Counted from the first letter of the stretch, positions 36,118-45,349 are shown. The stretch: DNA of 64,000 bases from Bacillus sp. sid0103 (GCF_019219025.1 NZ_JAHUWN010000018.1:1-64000), one strand, 5' to 3'. Notes: generated by a model from the letters alone, not told the origin. Program-made: numbers and translations.

Positions 36118-36163
36118 AATATAAAGACCGCTGGTAATATCACAAACGGATTTCCAGCGGTTG
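36118..36163 (-). terminator. Terminator of the four-helix membrane protein gene
   Basis: AACCGCTGG and CCAGCGGT arms with a 19-base loop, followed on the minus strand by CTTTATATTT. Confidence 0.6.
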
Positions 36164-36166
36164 AAC

Positions 36167-36664
36167 TTACATATTCATCATATCATGGCCTGATGGAGAA
36201 CCAGTGCCAAGAGCAGGATCAATCATCCCAAATATCATCGCAATATGTGCAACTACCAGAAAAATACTTACAAAAATTGCATGAAATTTTAGCTTTTCTT
36301 CTTCTGTTTTATTTCTATAAATAAGACCTAAATCCAGTAGTGCCATTCCAAGAAACGGAATAATTCCAAGTAAGTAGAAAGTAACGGCGATAACGTCAAT
36401 CCACCCTTTCCACTCTCCATTAACAGTTAGTGGAATGTAAGCTGTTTTCATTAGGTAAATGAATATTCCAGTAAAATAAAAGCCTGCGAAAATACCTGTT
36501 ATTTTATTTAATTTTTTCAAGGCACCATCTACTTTTCTTGTAAATAAAATAGCAATTTCGGAAATCGCTAGTATTTCTGCACAGATTACTGGAACTGCCA
36601 TAAAAATTAACAAATTCCAAGGCTGATTGTCTGCTAATAATCCCATATAATGTGTTATGTTCAT
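36167..36664 (-). CDS. Four-helix membrane protein, unknown function
   Basis: 165 residues with four hydrophobic helices (about 16-38, 56-74, 90-112, 127-149). The N-terminus carries His5 (NITHYMGLL). The third and fourth helices hold His in KLKFHAIFVS and VVAHIAMIFG, and the C-terminus ends in HDMMNM, a Met/His-rich tail that could bind copper. I do not assign a family with confidence. It lies just upstream of the PCYCGC lipoprotein and the diheme cytochrome, so a redox or metal-linked membrane role is plausible. Confidence 0.75.
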   Translation of the reverse strand: MNITHYMGLLADNQPWNLLIFMAVPVICAEILAISEIAILFTRKVDGALKKLNKITGIFAGFYFTGIFIYLMKTAYIPLTVNGEWKGWIDVIAVTFYLLGIIPFLGMALLDLGLIYRNKTEEEKLKFHAIFVSIFLVVAHIAMIFGMIDPALGTGSPSGHDMMNM

Positions 36665-36749
36665 AGTTATCTTCTCCTTTATTTTTTCTACACCCTTAAT
36701 GTAGTGAAGAAGTATGCAGAAACTTAGGAGAAATTGTGGAGAAATTGTT

Positions 36750-36790
36750 AAAAAAAAGCCTTAATCCGACAATTTTCGGATTAAGGCTTT
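36750..36790 (-). terminator. Terminator of efp
   Basis: A perfect 12-base stem, AGCCTTAATCCG/CGGATTAAGGCT, followed on the minus strand by TTTTTT. Confidence 0.92.
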
Positions 36791-36804
36791 ATAATAATTA
36801 TTAA

Positions 36805-37362
36805 TTATGCACGAGAAACATATGATCCATCAGTGGTATTGATAATCAACTTATCCCCTTGATTGATAAAGAAAGGTACTTGAACATTAAGTCCAGTTTC
36901 AAGCGTAGCAGACTTAGTTCCACCAGAAGATGTATCACCTTTAATACCTGGTTCAGTTTCAGTTACTTCTAAAATAACGTTGTTTGGTAATTCAACCCCA
37001 AGGGTTTCATAGTTAAACATCATAATGTGTACTTCCATGTTTTCTTTCAAGAACTTCAATTCATACTCAATATTTGAAGCTGGCAGTTCTACCTGTTCAT
37101 AAGATTCCATATCCATAAACACGTGATTATCGCCGCTTGCGTATAGATATTGCATTTTACGATTATCAATTTGTGCTTTCTCTACTTTTTCACCTGCACG
37201 GAACGTTTTTTCTTGAATCGCACCATTTCGAAGATTACGAAGTTTAGAACGAACAAACGCTGCACCCTTACCTGGCTTTACGTGTTGGAAATCCAGAACA
37301 CGCCATAGGCCTCCATCAACTTCAATTGTTAAACCTGTTTTAAAATCATTTACAGATATCAT
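36805..37362 (-). CDS. efp: Elongation factor P
   Basis: 185 residues, three beta-barrel domains. The loop tip VKPGKGAAF carries K32, the residue modified in B. subtilis by 5-aminopentanol. EF-P relieves ribosome stalling at polyproline. It is placed directly after pepQ, as in B. subtilis (yqhT-efp). Confidence 0.98.
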   Translation of the reverse strand: MISVNDFKTGLTIEVDGGLWRVLDFQHVKPGKGAAFVRSKLRNLRNGAIQEKTFRAGEKVEKAQIDNRKMQYLYASGDNHVFMDMESYEQVELPASNIEYELKFLKENMEVHIMMFNYETLGVELPNNVILEVTETEPGIKGDTSSGGTKSATLETGLNVQVPFFINQGDKLIINTTDGSYVSRA

Positions 37363-37383
37363 GTTTAAATCCTCCTAAAATCA

Positions 37384-38445
37384 TTACAGTATAATTAGTT
37401 CTTTTGTAGAATGTGTGAGTGCCTCGTTATGGTCCTTGGTAATCACTAAATCGTCTTCAATCCGTACACCGCCAAGACTTGGGATATAGATACCCGGTTC
37501 ACATGTTACCACCATTCCAGGTTCTAACACGACATCAGATTTCATCGATAATCCTGGTGCCTCATGAATCTCAAGTCCGATCCCATGTCCAGTTGAATGA
37601 CCAAAGTATTCGCCATAACCTTTTTCTGATATGTAATCTCGTGTGATTGCGTCTGCTTCCTTACCCGTTAATCCTGGTTTGATTCCTGCCATACCACGTA
37701 GTTGTGCTTCAAGAACAATTTCATAAATTTCCTTTAGCTTAGCATCTGGTTCCCCAACTGCAACAGTCCTCGTAATATCAGAAACATAACCATTGTAATA
37801 ACAGCCATAATCCATGGTTACAATATCGCCAGCCTCAATGACTTTGTCACTTGCAACACCATGGGGCAGTGCCGAGCGATGACCTGAAGCAACAATCGTA
37901 TCAAACGAAGAAGATGTCGCACCTGCTTTTCTCATAAAAAACTCTAACTCATTCGATACTTCTAATTCCGTCTTTCCTGGACTAATAAAGTCTAAAATGT
38001 GTTTGAAAGCCGCATCAGCAATATCAGCTGCCACCTTTAATATCTTAAGCTCTGAATCAGTCTTTATCAAGCGTAACTTTTCAATTACACCGGAAATCGG
38101 AACAAGTTCAGCTTCGATTTCTTTATCATATAATTTAAAGGAGGAATAGGTAAGAAAATCTTCTTCAAAACCAAGCTTTTGAATACCCAATTTCTTTGCT
38201 TGTACCGCTACCTCTTCCGGGATAGACCCCGTAGTTTTAATAATTTCGAAACCTTGACATTGTTTTGTAGCCTGTTCAATATAGCGGAAATCTGTTAGAA
38301 ACTGAGCCTTATCTGCACTAATTAAAACAACACCAGCTGTGCCAGTAAAGTTAGAAATATAGCGTCGATTAAATGGACTAGTGATCAGGATCCCGTCAAT
38401 TCCATGTGTTGAAAAATTAGATCTTAATTTTTCTATTTTTTCCAT
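37384..38445 (-). CDS. pepQ: M24-family Xaa-Pro peptidase (YqhT)
   Basis: 353 residues. A creatinase-type N-terminal domain (1-125) precedes the pita-bread catalytic domain with metal ligands: D in MDYGCYYNGYVSDITRT (two Asp), H in STGHGIGLEIHE, E in VTCEPGIYIP and E in GVRIEDDL. It cleaves peptides with proline in second position, a fitting partner for EF-P next door. The neighbouring aroQ of B. subtilis is absent here. Confidence 0.95.
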   Translation of the reverse strand: MEKIEKLRSNFSTHGIDGILITSPFNRRYISNFTGTAGVVLISADKAQFLTDFRYIEQATKQCQGFEIIKTTGSIPEEVAVQAKKLGIQKLGFEEDFLTYSSFKLYDKEIEAELVPISGVIEKLRLIKTDSELKILKVAADIADAAFKHILDFISPGKTELEVSNELEFFMRKAGATSSSFDTIVASGHRSALPHGVASDKVIEAGDIVTMDYGCYYNGYVSDITRTVAVGEPDAKLKEIYEIVLEAQLRGMAGIKPGLTGKEADAITRDYISEKGYGEYFGHSTGHGIGLEIHEAPGLSMKSDVVLEPGMVVTCEPGIYIPSLGGVRIEDDLVITKDHNEALTHSTKELIIL

Positions 38446-38521
38446 GACTCTCCACTCTCCTTTTTAAATCAATGAGGACAAAAATATTTTATCACAACCT
38501 AACAAATCCGACTAATTAAAG

Positions 38522-39019
38522 TTAGGCTGACTCCTCTTTCTCTTGTTGTACATTATTTTGATACTCATAATTTATGGAATAACCAATGAAGATTCCATAT
38601 ACGATATATATACAAATGGATGTAATGATCGTATCACGATTTAAATCAAAGAAGGGTTTAATTCCAGGGAAAAGTGGGTTAAGAATAAAGAACACAATAG
38701 CAAACAATACAATTCCATACACTAGACCAAACCAAAAACCCTTGAATTTTCTCAATGCTGCATAGTAAACAAATGCTGCAACTATTGAACAAATTCCAAT
38801 TAATATGATGGATATAAGTGTACCTAGCCATTCATGCTTCCAATTCCCCAGTGCCCATGGTTCAAGGATGACATTAGGACGAATTTCGGTAAAACTTAAG
38901 TAGGAAGCAATCCATCCAAGGGTTCCCCAAAACAAACCTCCAAATAACCCTGTCCAAAAGACCATCACCGGAAAGGACATGGGTTTCGGATAATTACCTT
39001 GTTTCTGTTCGTTCGCCAT
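38522..39019 (-). CDS. yqhR: YqhR-like membrane protein
   Basis: 165 residues with four membrane helices (about 18-40, 62-88, 94-112, 130-148) and a short acidic C-terminus. The position between pepQ and yqhQ, divergent from yqhQ, matches B. subtilis yqhR. The function is unknown. Confidence 0.85.
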   Translation of the reverse strand: MANEQKQGNYPKPMSFPVMVFWTGLFGGLFWGTLGWIASYLSFTEIRPNVILEPWALGNWKHEWLGTLISIILIGICSIVAAFVYYAALRKFKGFWFGLVYGIVLFAIVFFILNPLFPGIKPFFDLNRDTIITSICIYIVYGIFIGYSINYEYQNNVQQEKEESA

Positions 39020-39088
39020 TATAACAACCTCCGTTTACTATCCGCTTCATTGGGCATGCTTTTTGGATGTTCATAATTCTTGTAGTTT

Positions 39089-39151
39089 TTGTCCCTAAAA
39101 ACAGGGACCACAAAAGGCCATAATAAATTCCATTTTTTATTATGTCCTTTG
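39089..39151. other. Two adjacent hairpins between yqhR and yqhQ
   Basis: GTCCCT-AAAAAC-AGGGAC (about 39090-39107) and an arm pair AAAGG-CATAATAAA / TTTTATTATG-CCTTT (about 39114-39151) lie in the divergent gap. On the minus strand they fall in the yqhR leader. They may be a processed leader, a small RNA, or terminators of a short transcript. Confidence 0.4.
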
Positions 39152-39302
39152 GGATTCAATCCCTTACATCAAAAAAAACTTTTTTAATTGGAAATATTAT
39201 GTCATTCCTAGAGGTTTTTTTATTTTTCTAGTAGAATAGAATTAAGTACATACAGATTTTTTCTACTTCTGCTGTTGTGCAACTTTTGATTAGGTTGGTG
39301 TT

Positions 39303-40253
39303 ATGTATATGTCTAGTTCTCAAAAACCCGTTTATGGCGGCCAAGCGGTTGTCGAAGGTGTTATGTTTGGCGGTAAACATCATTATGTTACTGCAGTTCG
39401 CAGAAAGGATCAATCTGTTGAATATTTTCATTTGCCACGTAAAGCAAATCCCTCTTTTACAATTTTGAAAAAAATCCCTTTCCTGCGTGGGATCATTGCT
39501 ATTATTGAGGCTAGTGCGAATGGATCAAAACATTTAAACTTCTCAACAGAAAGATTTGATGTTGATCCAAAAGATGATGAAACGATAAAAGAAAAAGAAG
39601 TTTCTAAATTAACAATGTATCTGGGCGTAGCAGCAATTGGTGTCATCTCATTTTTATTTGGTAAATTTGCCTTTACGTTAATTCCTGTGTTCCTTGCAGT
39701 TTTGACAAAACCCATTTTTCCTTCCGATTTCGCCCAAGTGTTAGTGGAGGGCTTTTTTAAACTAATCTTGTTAATCACCTATATTTATTTTGTATCTCTT
39801 ACTCCATTAATAAAAAGAGTGTTTCAATACCACGGGGCTGAACATAAAGTAATTAATACCTTTGAAGCAGGTGTTGAATTAACTGTCGAGAATGTGCAGG
39901 CTCATTCCCGATTGCATTACCGCTGTGGCAGTAGTTTTATCCTGTTTACCGTCATTGTTGGAGTTTTTGTTTATATGCTAGTACCTACATCTCCACTTTG
40001 GCTGCGGATTGTAGACCGTCTTCTCCTAATTCCTGTAGTCTTAGGTATTGCTTTTGAAGTCCTGCAGTTAACAAACAAACTTCGAGATATTCCAGTGTTG
40101 AAGTTTTTAGGATTACCTGGTCTGTGGCTTCAACTGCTTACAACGAAGGAACCACAAAACGACCAAGTGGAAGTAGCAATTCTTTCTTTTAACAAATTAT
40201 TAAAAATGGAGAAGGAATCTGAGTTTTTATCGAAAAATGAAGAAATTGTCTAA
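39303..40253 (+). CDS. yqhQ: YqhQ, DUF1385 membrane protein
   Basis: 316 residues. PVYGGQAVVEGVMFGGKHHY at the N-terminus, FQYHGAEHKVINTFEAG and HYRCGSSFILFTVI are the DUF1385 signature, with four membrane helices in the middle and C-terminal part. The family is found near prfA or efp in many Firmicutes, and its function is not established. The first residues (MYMSSSQK) are uncertain because the ribosome site is weak (GGTTGGTG). Confidence 0.93.
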   Translation: MYMSSSQKPVYGGQAVVEGVMFGGKHHYVTAVRRKDQSVEYFHLPRKANPSFTILKKIPFLRGIIAIIEASANGSKHLNFSTERFDVDPKDDETIKEKEVSKLTMYLGVAAIGVISFLFGKFAFTLIPVFLAVLTKPIFPSDFAQVLVEGFFKLILLITYIYFVSLTPLIKRVFQYHGAEHKVINTFEAGVELTVENVQAHSRLHYRCGSSFILFTVIVGVFVYMLVPTSPLWLRIVDRLLLIPVVLGIAFEVLQLTNKLRDIPVLKFLGLPGLWLQLLTTKEPQNDQVEVAILSFNKLLKMEKESEFLSKNEEIV

Positions 40254-40319
40254 ATCCTTGTTTTATAGTGTTTAAAAGATATTAAAAATGCTTAAGATGC
40301 TCTTAGGGAGGTGGCTTTC

Positions 40320-40706
40320 TTGAAGAATCGGACATTTGTTCATGTGGTTGTTGGGGGACTTATCATTCTTGCATTAATTGGCCTTGTTGGTACATTTACA
40401 GCTAATCCAGCCGCTTTCATTCAGAGGATAGCTGTCATCGCATTGATTGTTTTAGCCGTTTATTTCCTAGTTAGGAAGTTTTCCAGTTCAAGCCCTCAGA
40501 AAAAAGAGCAGCGGGCATTTCTTAAAGCAGCCAAAAAGTCAAAAAAACGATTACAACAAAAGAGTGGGGAAGCAACTGTTAAAACATCCTCTCTCGGGAC
40601 ATTAGCATCATTAAAGAAGAGCAACAAGACAAAAAAGAAATCACCTGCTCATTTGACCGTTATCGACGGCAAAAAAAGTAAAAAGAAAAACCGAGCGTCC
40701 CTATAG
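40320..40706 (+). CDS. yqhP: YqhP, small membrane protein
   Basis: 128 residues from TTG 40320, with GGGAGG eight bases upstream; the GTG at 40311 overlaps the site. Two N-terminal membrane helices (about 7-28 and 36-53) precede a long, extremely basic tail rich in Lys/Ser (KKSKKRLQQ, KKSNKTKKKS). The order yqhQ-yqhP is as in B. subtilis. The function is unknown; the tail suggests contact with nucleic acid or membrane lipids. Confidence 0.88.
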   Translation: MKNRTFVHVVVGGLIILALIGLVGTFTANPAAFIQRIAVIALIVLAVYFLVRKFSSSSPQKKEQRAFLKAAKKSKKRLQQKSGEATVKTSSLGTLASLKKSNKTKKKSPAHLTVIDGKKSKKKNRASL

Positions 40707-40721
40707 GCGCTCGGTTTTTTA
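40688..40721 (+). terminator. Terminator of yqhQP
   Basis: ACCGAGCG (40690-40697) pairs with CGCTCGGT (40708-40715), followed by T6. It includes the last codons of yqhP. Confidence 0.9.
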
Positions 40722-40750
40722 TATTAATGGAAGACAAAGGCAATTTCCAA

Positions 40751-41635
40751 TTAATAGCTCCAAGTCTTCAAAAATTGTTTGGCTTTCTCTCTTCCTAAAT
40801 CAAACAATTCACGTTTCTTTTCCTCTGTCAGCGAAAATTCAGTCCATAACACACCCTCTGTCGGGATAAAGATAATATTCTTTACATGTTTCTTTGAAAT
40901 GTACCTGGAATCGTGGGCATCCTTCATTGTTTCAAATAATGCTGCGAAAAGTTGAACAGCATTTTTTATTTTATGTTTTTCATGTTCATAATCACTTGAA
41001 CTTAATTTAATCCCGAGGACAGGTCTTATTTTTTGTGCATTTTCCTTATCGAAAAGCCACATCGGAAAATTACTCAGAACTCCGCCGTCAACTAGCACAT
41101 TCACCCCGTCCATTGAACGCATTTTTACTGGCTCAAAGAAATAAGGGATACTGCAGCTGATTCTTATCGCTTTTGCGATCGGGAATGACCCAGGTGAAAT
41201 ACCGTATTTCTGTAAATCATCAGGCAATACAATCATTTGCCCATTTGAAAGGTCAGATGCGATGACTCGAAGTGCTTGTGGCGGCAGGTCTGCAAATGTT
41301 TTTAACCCTTTAGCCTCAAGTTTCTCACAAATCCATTTTTCAAGCTCATTCCCTTTATAAAGTCCTAGCTTCCAATAAACAAACAGCCATTTTGCAAACG
41401 GGAAAGGAATAATGGTTTTGCGGGCATCCAGAAGTTTAGAAAGATCTAACTCATCGAGCAATTGGAAAATTTCTTTACTTGTGTAACCAGCGGCAATTAA
41501 TGCGGCAACGATCGAACCTGCACTTGTTCCTGCCACCCTAACAAATTGTAAACCTTTATTTTCAATTTCAGCACAGGCCCCAATTAGTGCAAACCCTTTA
41601 ATACCTCCTCCAGAAAAAACGCCGTCAATATACAT
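40751..41635 (-). CDS. yqhO: Patatin-like phospholipase (YqhO)
   Basis: 294 residues from ATG 41635, with GGGAGTGG upstream. The patatin oxyanion motif GGGIKG (about 9-14), the nucleophile elbow GTSAGS (about 37-42) and the catalytic Asp in LVDGGVLSNFP are intact. It is a predicted serine lipid acyl hydrolase. The position after yqhP, convergent, is as in B. subtilis. Confidence 0.93.
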   Translation of the reverse strand: MYIDGVFSGGGIKGFALIGACAEIENKGLQFVRVAGTSAGSIVAALIAAGYTSKEIFQLLDELDLSKLLDARKTIIPFPFAKWLFVYWKLGLYKGNELEKWICEKLEAKGLKTFADLPPQALRVIASDLSNGQMIVLPDDLQKYGISPGSFPIAKAIRISCSIPYFFEPVKMRSMDGVNVLVDGGVLSNFPMWLFDKENAQKIRPVLGIKLSSSDYEHEKHKIKNAVQLFAALFETMKDAHDSRYISKKHVKNIIFIPTEGVLWTEFSLTEEKKRELFDLGREKAKQFLKTWSY

Positions 41636-41724
41636 GGCAGCCACTCCCAAAGATGAACTTATTTTTACATCTTTAAGCAGTTGTATTAATAAATAGTACG
41701 GAGGACAAGCAGAAAATTAAAAAA

Positions 41725-41760
41725 TAAAAAAAGAACATCGATTTTGCACGATGTTCTTTG
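41725..41760 (-). terminator. Terminator of the NlpC/P60 gene
   Basis: AAGAACATCG/CGATGTTCTT stem with T-rich tracts on both sides. Confidence 0.85.
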
Positions 41761-41794
41761 TTCATTCATGATATAGAAATCGCTTAACTTTTCA

Positions 41795-42244
41795 CTAAAA
41801 ACGTTTCGCTCCAATAAATCTTGGCTTCCAGTAACTATTGCTTGTATAAGCGATTGAAACGCCTTTTGAAGATGAAGACTGAATCATTTTTCCGCCGCCA
41901 ATATAAATGGCAACGTGACTTGGTCTACTTGCTTTATTAGGTGCAAAAAACATTAAGTCTCCAGTACGCAAAGAGGTAACACGGTATCCTTTTTGGTAGT
42001 ACATTTCAGCTGCCGTCCGTGGCAATACTTTTCCAGCCTTACCGTATGAATACTTAACTAAGCCAGAGCAATCGAAACCTCTAGGTGTTATTCCACCCCA
42101 TCGATATGGGACGCCTAGATTTGCTTTTGCTACTGAAATTGCTTTTGTATGGTAATAGGCCGCTTCCGCTTTATCACCCATAGTGGTAAACAATGAACTT
42201 AGAATAATTGTCATAGCCATTGCTGCAATGATTTTTTTCAACAT
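41795..42244 (-). CDS. Secreted NlpC/P60 peptidoglycan endopeptidase
   Basis: 149 residues. A signal peptide (1-28, cleavage after AEA) is followed by a single NlpC/P60 domain. Catalytic Cys59 lies in GFDCSGLVKYSYG and His110 in RPSHVAIYIGG. No SH3 or LysM binding domain is present, so it is a minimal gamma-D-glutamyl-meso-diaminopimelate hydrolase. It stands alone between yqhO and nrdJ, a place taken by mntR in B. subtilis. Confidence 0.92.
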   Translation of the reverse strand: MLKKIIAAMAMTIILSSLFTTMGDKAEAAYYHTKAISVAKANLGVPYRWGGITPRGFDCSGLVKYSYGKAGKVLPRTAAEMYYQKGYRVTSLRTGDLMFFAPNKASRPSHVAIYIGGGKMIQSSSSKGVSIAYTSNSYWKPRFIGAKRF

Positions 42245-42422
42245 CTTGTTTTATCCCCCTGTGTGCTTCGATACTATTAATATACAAAAAAAGAATAACA
42301 TCGAAGTAACAGGTAGATTACAGTAATATTACAAATTTCGACTTTATTTTAAAGATTCTAATAGTTTTCTCATTTTTTTGTAGTATTGTTAAACTTTTTT
42401 CACGGATATCGACAATTATCTC

Positions 42423-42452
42423 AAAAAAAAAGGGGAAACTTTCTCCCCCCTT
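42423..42452 (-). terminator. Terminator of nrdJ
   Basis: GGGGAGAAAGTTTCCCC on the minus strand, followed by about ten T. Confidence 0.88.
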
Positions 42453-42462
42453 CATTTTTTAA

Positions 42463-45021
42463 TTATAATCCACATTTTAATTGGGCCCCGCAGTTAGTGC
42501 AGGTATTGCAGCCACCCATTTCTTTAACTTTACCTGTACGACAAACCGGGCATGTGTTCCCTACTTCCGATCCGATTGTAACACTTGTTGAACGTAGTTC
42601 GCTAATAGTGTCTACAAGGACTACATGCTGCTTAGGTTTTTCATTAAAAATGGATAATTGTTCAGCGGTGTTTTCTTCAGCTTTAAGTGTTAGTACCTGA
42701 GTATCGCGTGAGCCATCAACATATACGGTTCCACCTTTTGCCCCGCCGCGGTATAAACGTTGGTAAACTTTTTCAACCTGCTCAACGCTATACCCTTTAG
42801 GTGCATTAACAGTTTTACTGATGGAGCTGTCGATCCAGCGCTGGATGACACATTGAACATCTGCATGTGCTTCCGCCGATAGTTCCATCGCTGTCACAAA
42901 CCATTGTGGAAGGTTGGTTTCATCTGCTTCAGGATGCGTATCTAGGTACTCTTGCACGATATCCGCTTTAACTTCAATAAATTTACCAAGACGTCCGCTG
43001 CGGAAGTAAGAGAATGAGAAATAAGGCTCTAACCCGGTGGAGACGCCAACCATGGTCCCAGTGGATCCGGTTGGAGCCACAGTGAGTAGATGTGAGTTTC
43101 TAATTCCACTATCTAAAATAGCTTGGCGGATATCATCAGGCATCTTCTTCATATATCCTGTATCGATGAAAGCTTGTCGTAATCGGTTTGTATCATTTGC
43201 TGTTTCACCAGATAGGAATGGGAAGCTACCTTTCTCTTTTGCCAATTCTATTGAAGTTCTGTAGGCAGTCGTTGCAATGACTTCAAATACTTGATCAACT
43301 AGTTTGTTGCCTTCCGGTGAACCATACTTCGTTTCACAATAAATCAGCATATCATGCAAGCCCATTACTCCCAGCCCTACACGTCGTTCACCAAGTGCCT
43401 GCTTTTTATTTTCTTCAAGGAAGTATGGTGTTGCGTTGATAACATTATCCTGCATCCGTACGCCCACAGCTACTGTTTTCTTTAGCTTTTCAAAATCAAC
43501 CGTTTTTGTATCCTTATCAGCCATTTCCGCAAGATTTACAGCTGCAAGGTTGCAGACGGAAAATGGCGCAAGTGGTTGTTCTCCACACGGATTTGTAGCA
43601 ACGACTTGTTGCCCATATGCTTTGGCATTGGTCATGTCGTTTGCATTATCAATAAAAAATATACCAGGCTCTGCAGAGTAGGTGGCACAAATATTGATTA
43701 GGTTCCATAATTCTTTTGCTTTAAATTTTTTGTACACCCGTACTTTATGCCCGCGTTTTTCCCACTCGCGCACGTCACCAACTGTATGCCATTCTTCGTT
43801 GTATACCTTCATTTCTTCCTGATTATATTGTTCAACATATGGGAAGCGTAGTTCGTACTCACTATCGGACTCTACAGCATCCATAAATTCTTTTGTCAGA
43901 CATACTGAAATGTTTGCACCTGTAAGGAACTCAGGATTATGAACAGTGTAATTACCGCCCGTTAATAATTTTTCCTCTGCATCAGCGATGATATTTTCAT
44001 CAAATCCACCGAATCCAGGAATGTTTTTATAATTTACAATCCCCTGGAACATTGCTGTTTCTCTGAGTGTTAAAGGAGTAAACTTTAACTTATCTTTAGC
44101 AAGTTTCTTAATGGTTTCATCGTTTGTATTTTCAATTAAGAATCGTAGAATTCTTGGATTTTGCATCTTTGAAATAATAAATTCAATAATGTCAGGATGC
44201 CAATCCGCCAACATTATCATCTGTGCTCCACGTCTTGAACCACCTTGCTCAACCAAATGCGTCAATTTCGCAATATCATCCAACCATGAAACAGAACCAG
44301 ATGATTTACCGTTTACGCCTCTTGCCAAGGTATTTCTTGGTCTCAATGTTGAGCCATTTGTACCTACACCACCGCCGCGGCTCATAATCTCCATTACCTG
44401 CTTGCGATGATCCGAGATCCCTTCACGTGAGTCAGGAACAAACGGCATAACATAGCAATTGAAGTACGTTACATCGGTATCAGCCCCTGCACCATAAAGA
44501 ACCCGGCCTGCTGGAATGAAGTTCATGTTAACAAGTTCTTGATAAAACCGTTCCGTCCATTCTCTGCGCTTTTCTTCCGTCTCTTCCACCGAAGCAAGAC
44601 CCGTAGCATTACGCTTCGCAATTTGCTCATAGAAGAGCTCCAGTGGCTTTTCAATCACATCTAAAGACCTGACTATCACACCAGTACTAGCTTCTTCAGG
44701 GTCATCAAGTACCCCTCTGAATTCCTCTTCGACTATTACTTTTGCTCTTTTCTTTTCCCAGTCAATTTCCATAATGTAACCAAGACCACGTGCTGGGAAT
44801 TTTGGATCCTCTTTAATAGTTAAAACAACAAAGTCGCCGTTTGTTAGAGTAATCTTTGCTGTGTCTTTAAAAGTATAGCGGTCCAACATGACCAATCGGG
44901 AAACACCCTTGTGAGTTATTTTCATATCTGGGGTAACTGGATGTACTTGGGGGAATAGGTGAATATCCTCATTCAACCTTTCAAAATCAATATTCATTGT
45001 TTGTCTAAAAACTACAGACAT
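42463..45021 (-). CDS. nrdJ: Adenosylcobalamin-dependent (class II) ribonucleotide reductase
   Basis: 852 residues. The catalytic barrel carries FNCYVMPFVPDSREGISDHR, the active-site region NPCGEQPLAPFSVCNLAAVN and APTGSTGTMVGVSTGLEPYF. The C-terminus has the zinc/redox ribbon with CPVC, CNTC and CTNCG. It reduces ribonucleotides using B12, with no oxygen dependence. It is not part of the B. subtilis gene set at this locus, so it is an insertion relative to it. Paired NrdR-box matches lie upstream at 45139-45187. Confidence 0.96.
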   Translation of the reverse strand: MSVVFRQTMNIDFERLNEDIHLFPQVHPVTPDMKITHKGVSRLVMLDRYTFKDTAKITLTNGDFVVLTIKEDPKFPARGLGYIMEIDWEKKRAKVIVEEEFRGVLDDPEEASTGVIVRSLDVIEKPLELFYEQIAKRNATGLASVEETEEKRREWTERFYQELVNMNFIPAGRVLYGAGADTDVTYFNCYVMPFVPDSREGISDHRKQVMEIMSRGGGVGTNGSTLRPRNTLARGVNGKSSGSVSWLDDIAKLTHLVEQGGSRRGAQMIMLADWHPDIIEFIISKMQNPRILRFLIENTNDETIKKLAKDKLKFTPLTLRETAMFQGIVNYKNIPGFGGFDENIIADAEEKLLTGGNYTVHNPEFLTGANISVCLTKEFMDAVESDSEYELRFPYVEQYNQEEMKVYNEEWHTVGDVREWEKRGHKVRVYKKFKAKELWNLINICATYSAEPGIFFIDNANDMTNAKAYGQQVVATNPCGEQPLAPFSVCNLAAVNLAEMADKDTKTVDFEKLKKTVAVGVRMQDNVINATPYFLEENKKQALGERRVGLGVMGLHDMLIYCETKYGSPEGNKLVDQVFEVIATTAYRTSIELAKEKGSFPFLSGETANDTNRLRQAFIDTGYMKKMPDDIRQAILDSGIRNSHLLTVAPTGSTGTMVGVSTGLEPYFSFSYFRSGRLGKFIEVKADIVQEYLDTHPEADETNLPQWFVTAMELSAEAHADVQCVIQRWIDSSISKTVNAPKGYSVEQVEKVYQRLYRGGAKGGTVYVDGSRDTQVLTLKAEENTAEQLSIFNEKPKQHVVLVDTISELRSTSVTIGSEVGNTCPVCRTGKVKEMGGCNTCTNCGAQLKCGL

Positions 45022-45138
45022 GAGAACAACTCCTTCAAAATTATATCTACCTATTGTGCTAAATCTAGCAGCTTTACGCTACATCTAGTTGGTTTGTATT
45101 TTAAGGGTATCATAGCCAACCAGAATAAATCAACTAAA

Positions 45139-45187
45139 TATCAATATGTGGTACCGAAAATATTTTCGACACCACTATATATTGTAG
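45139..45187 (-). promoter_or_regulatory. Paired NrdR boxes upstream of nrdJ
   Basis: CTATATATTG (45175-45184) fits the NrdR-box core CWATATATWG fully, and CAATATGTGG (45142-45151) fits with two mismatches. They start 33 bases apart, about three helical turns, as is usual for tandem NrdR sites. A 14-base palindrome CGAAAATATTTTCG fills the spacer (45155-45168), and TGTCGAA (45165-45171, minus strand) is an exact 0A-box core. The rest of the gap 45022-45349 has no gene. Confidence 0.6.
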
Positions 45188-45320
45188 ATTGAGCGGATAA
45201 CAATCATTTTGTCAAACTCAAAATATAATAGAATTAAAAGTAATCAATAGCTTTTAAACGATTTTCGTCAAAAATCAGGAAAATTCAACAAAATTCGCAG
45301 GTTGCGTCTTTACATATAGC

Positions 45321-45347
45321 AAAAAAAAGAGCGACGATTGCGTCGCG
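45321..45347 (-). terminator. Terminator of lipM
   Basis: GCGACG (45331-45336) and CGTCGC (45341-45346) pair, followed on the minus strand by T8. Confidence 0.9.
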
Positions 45348-45349
45348 AT

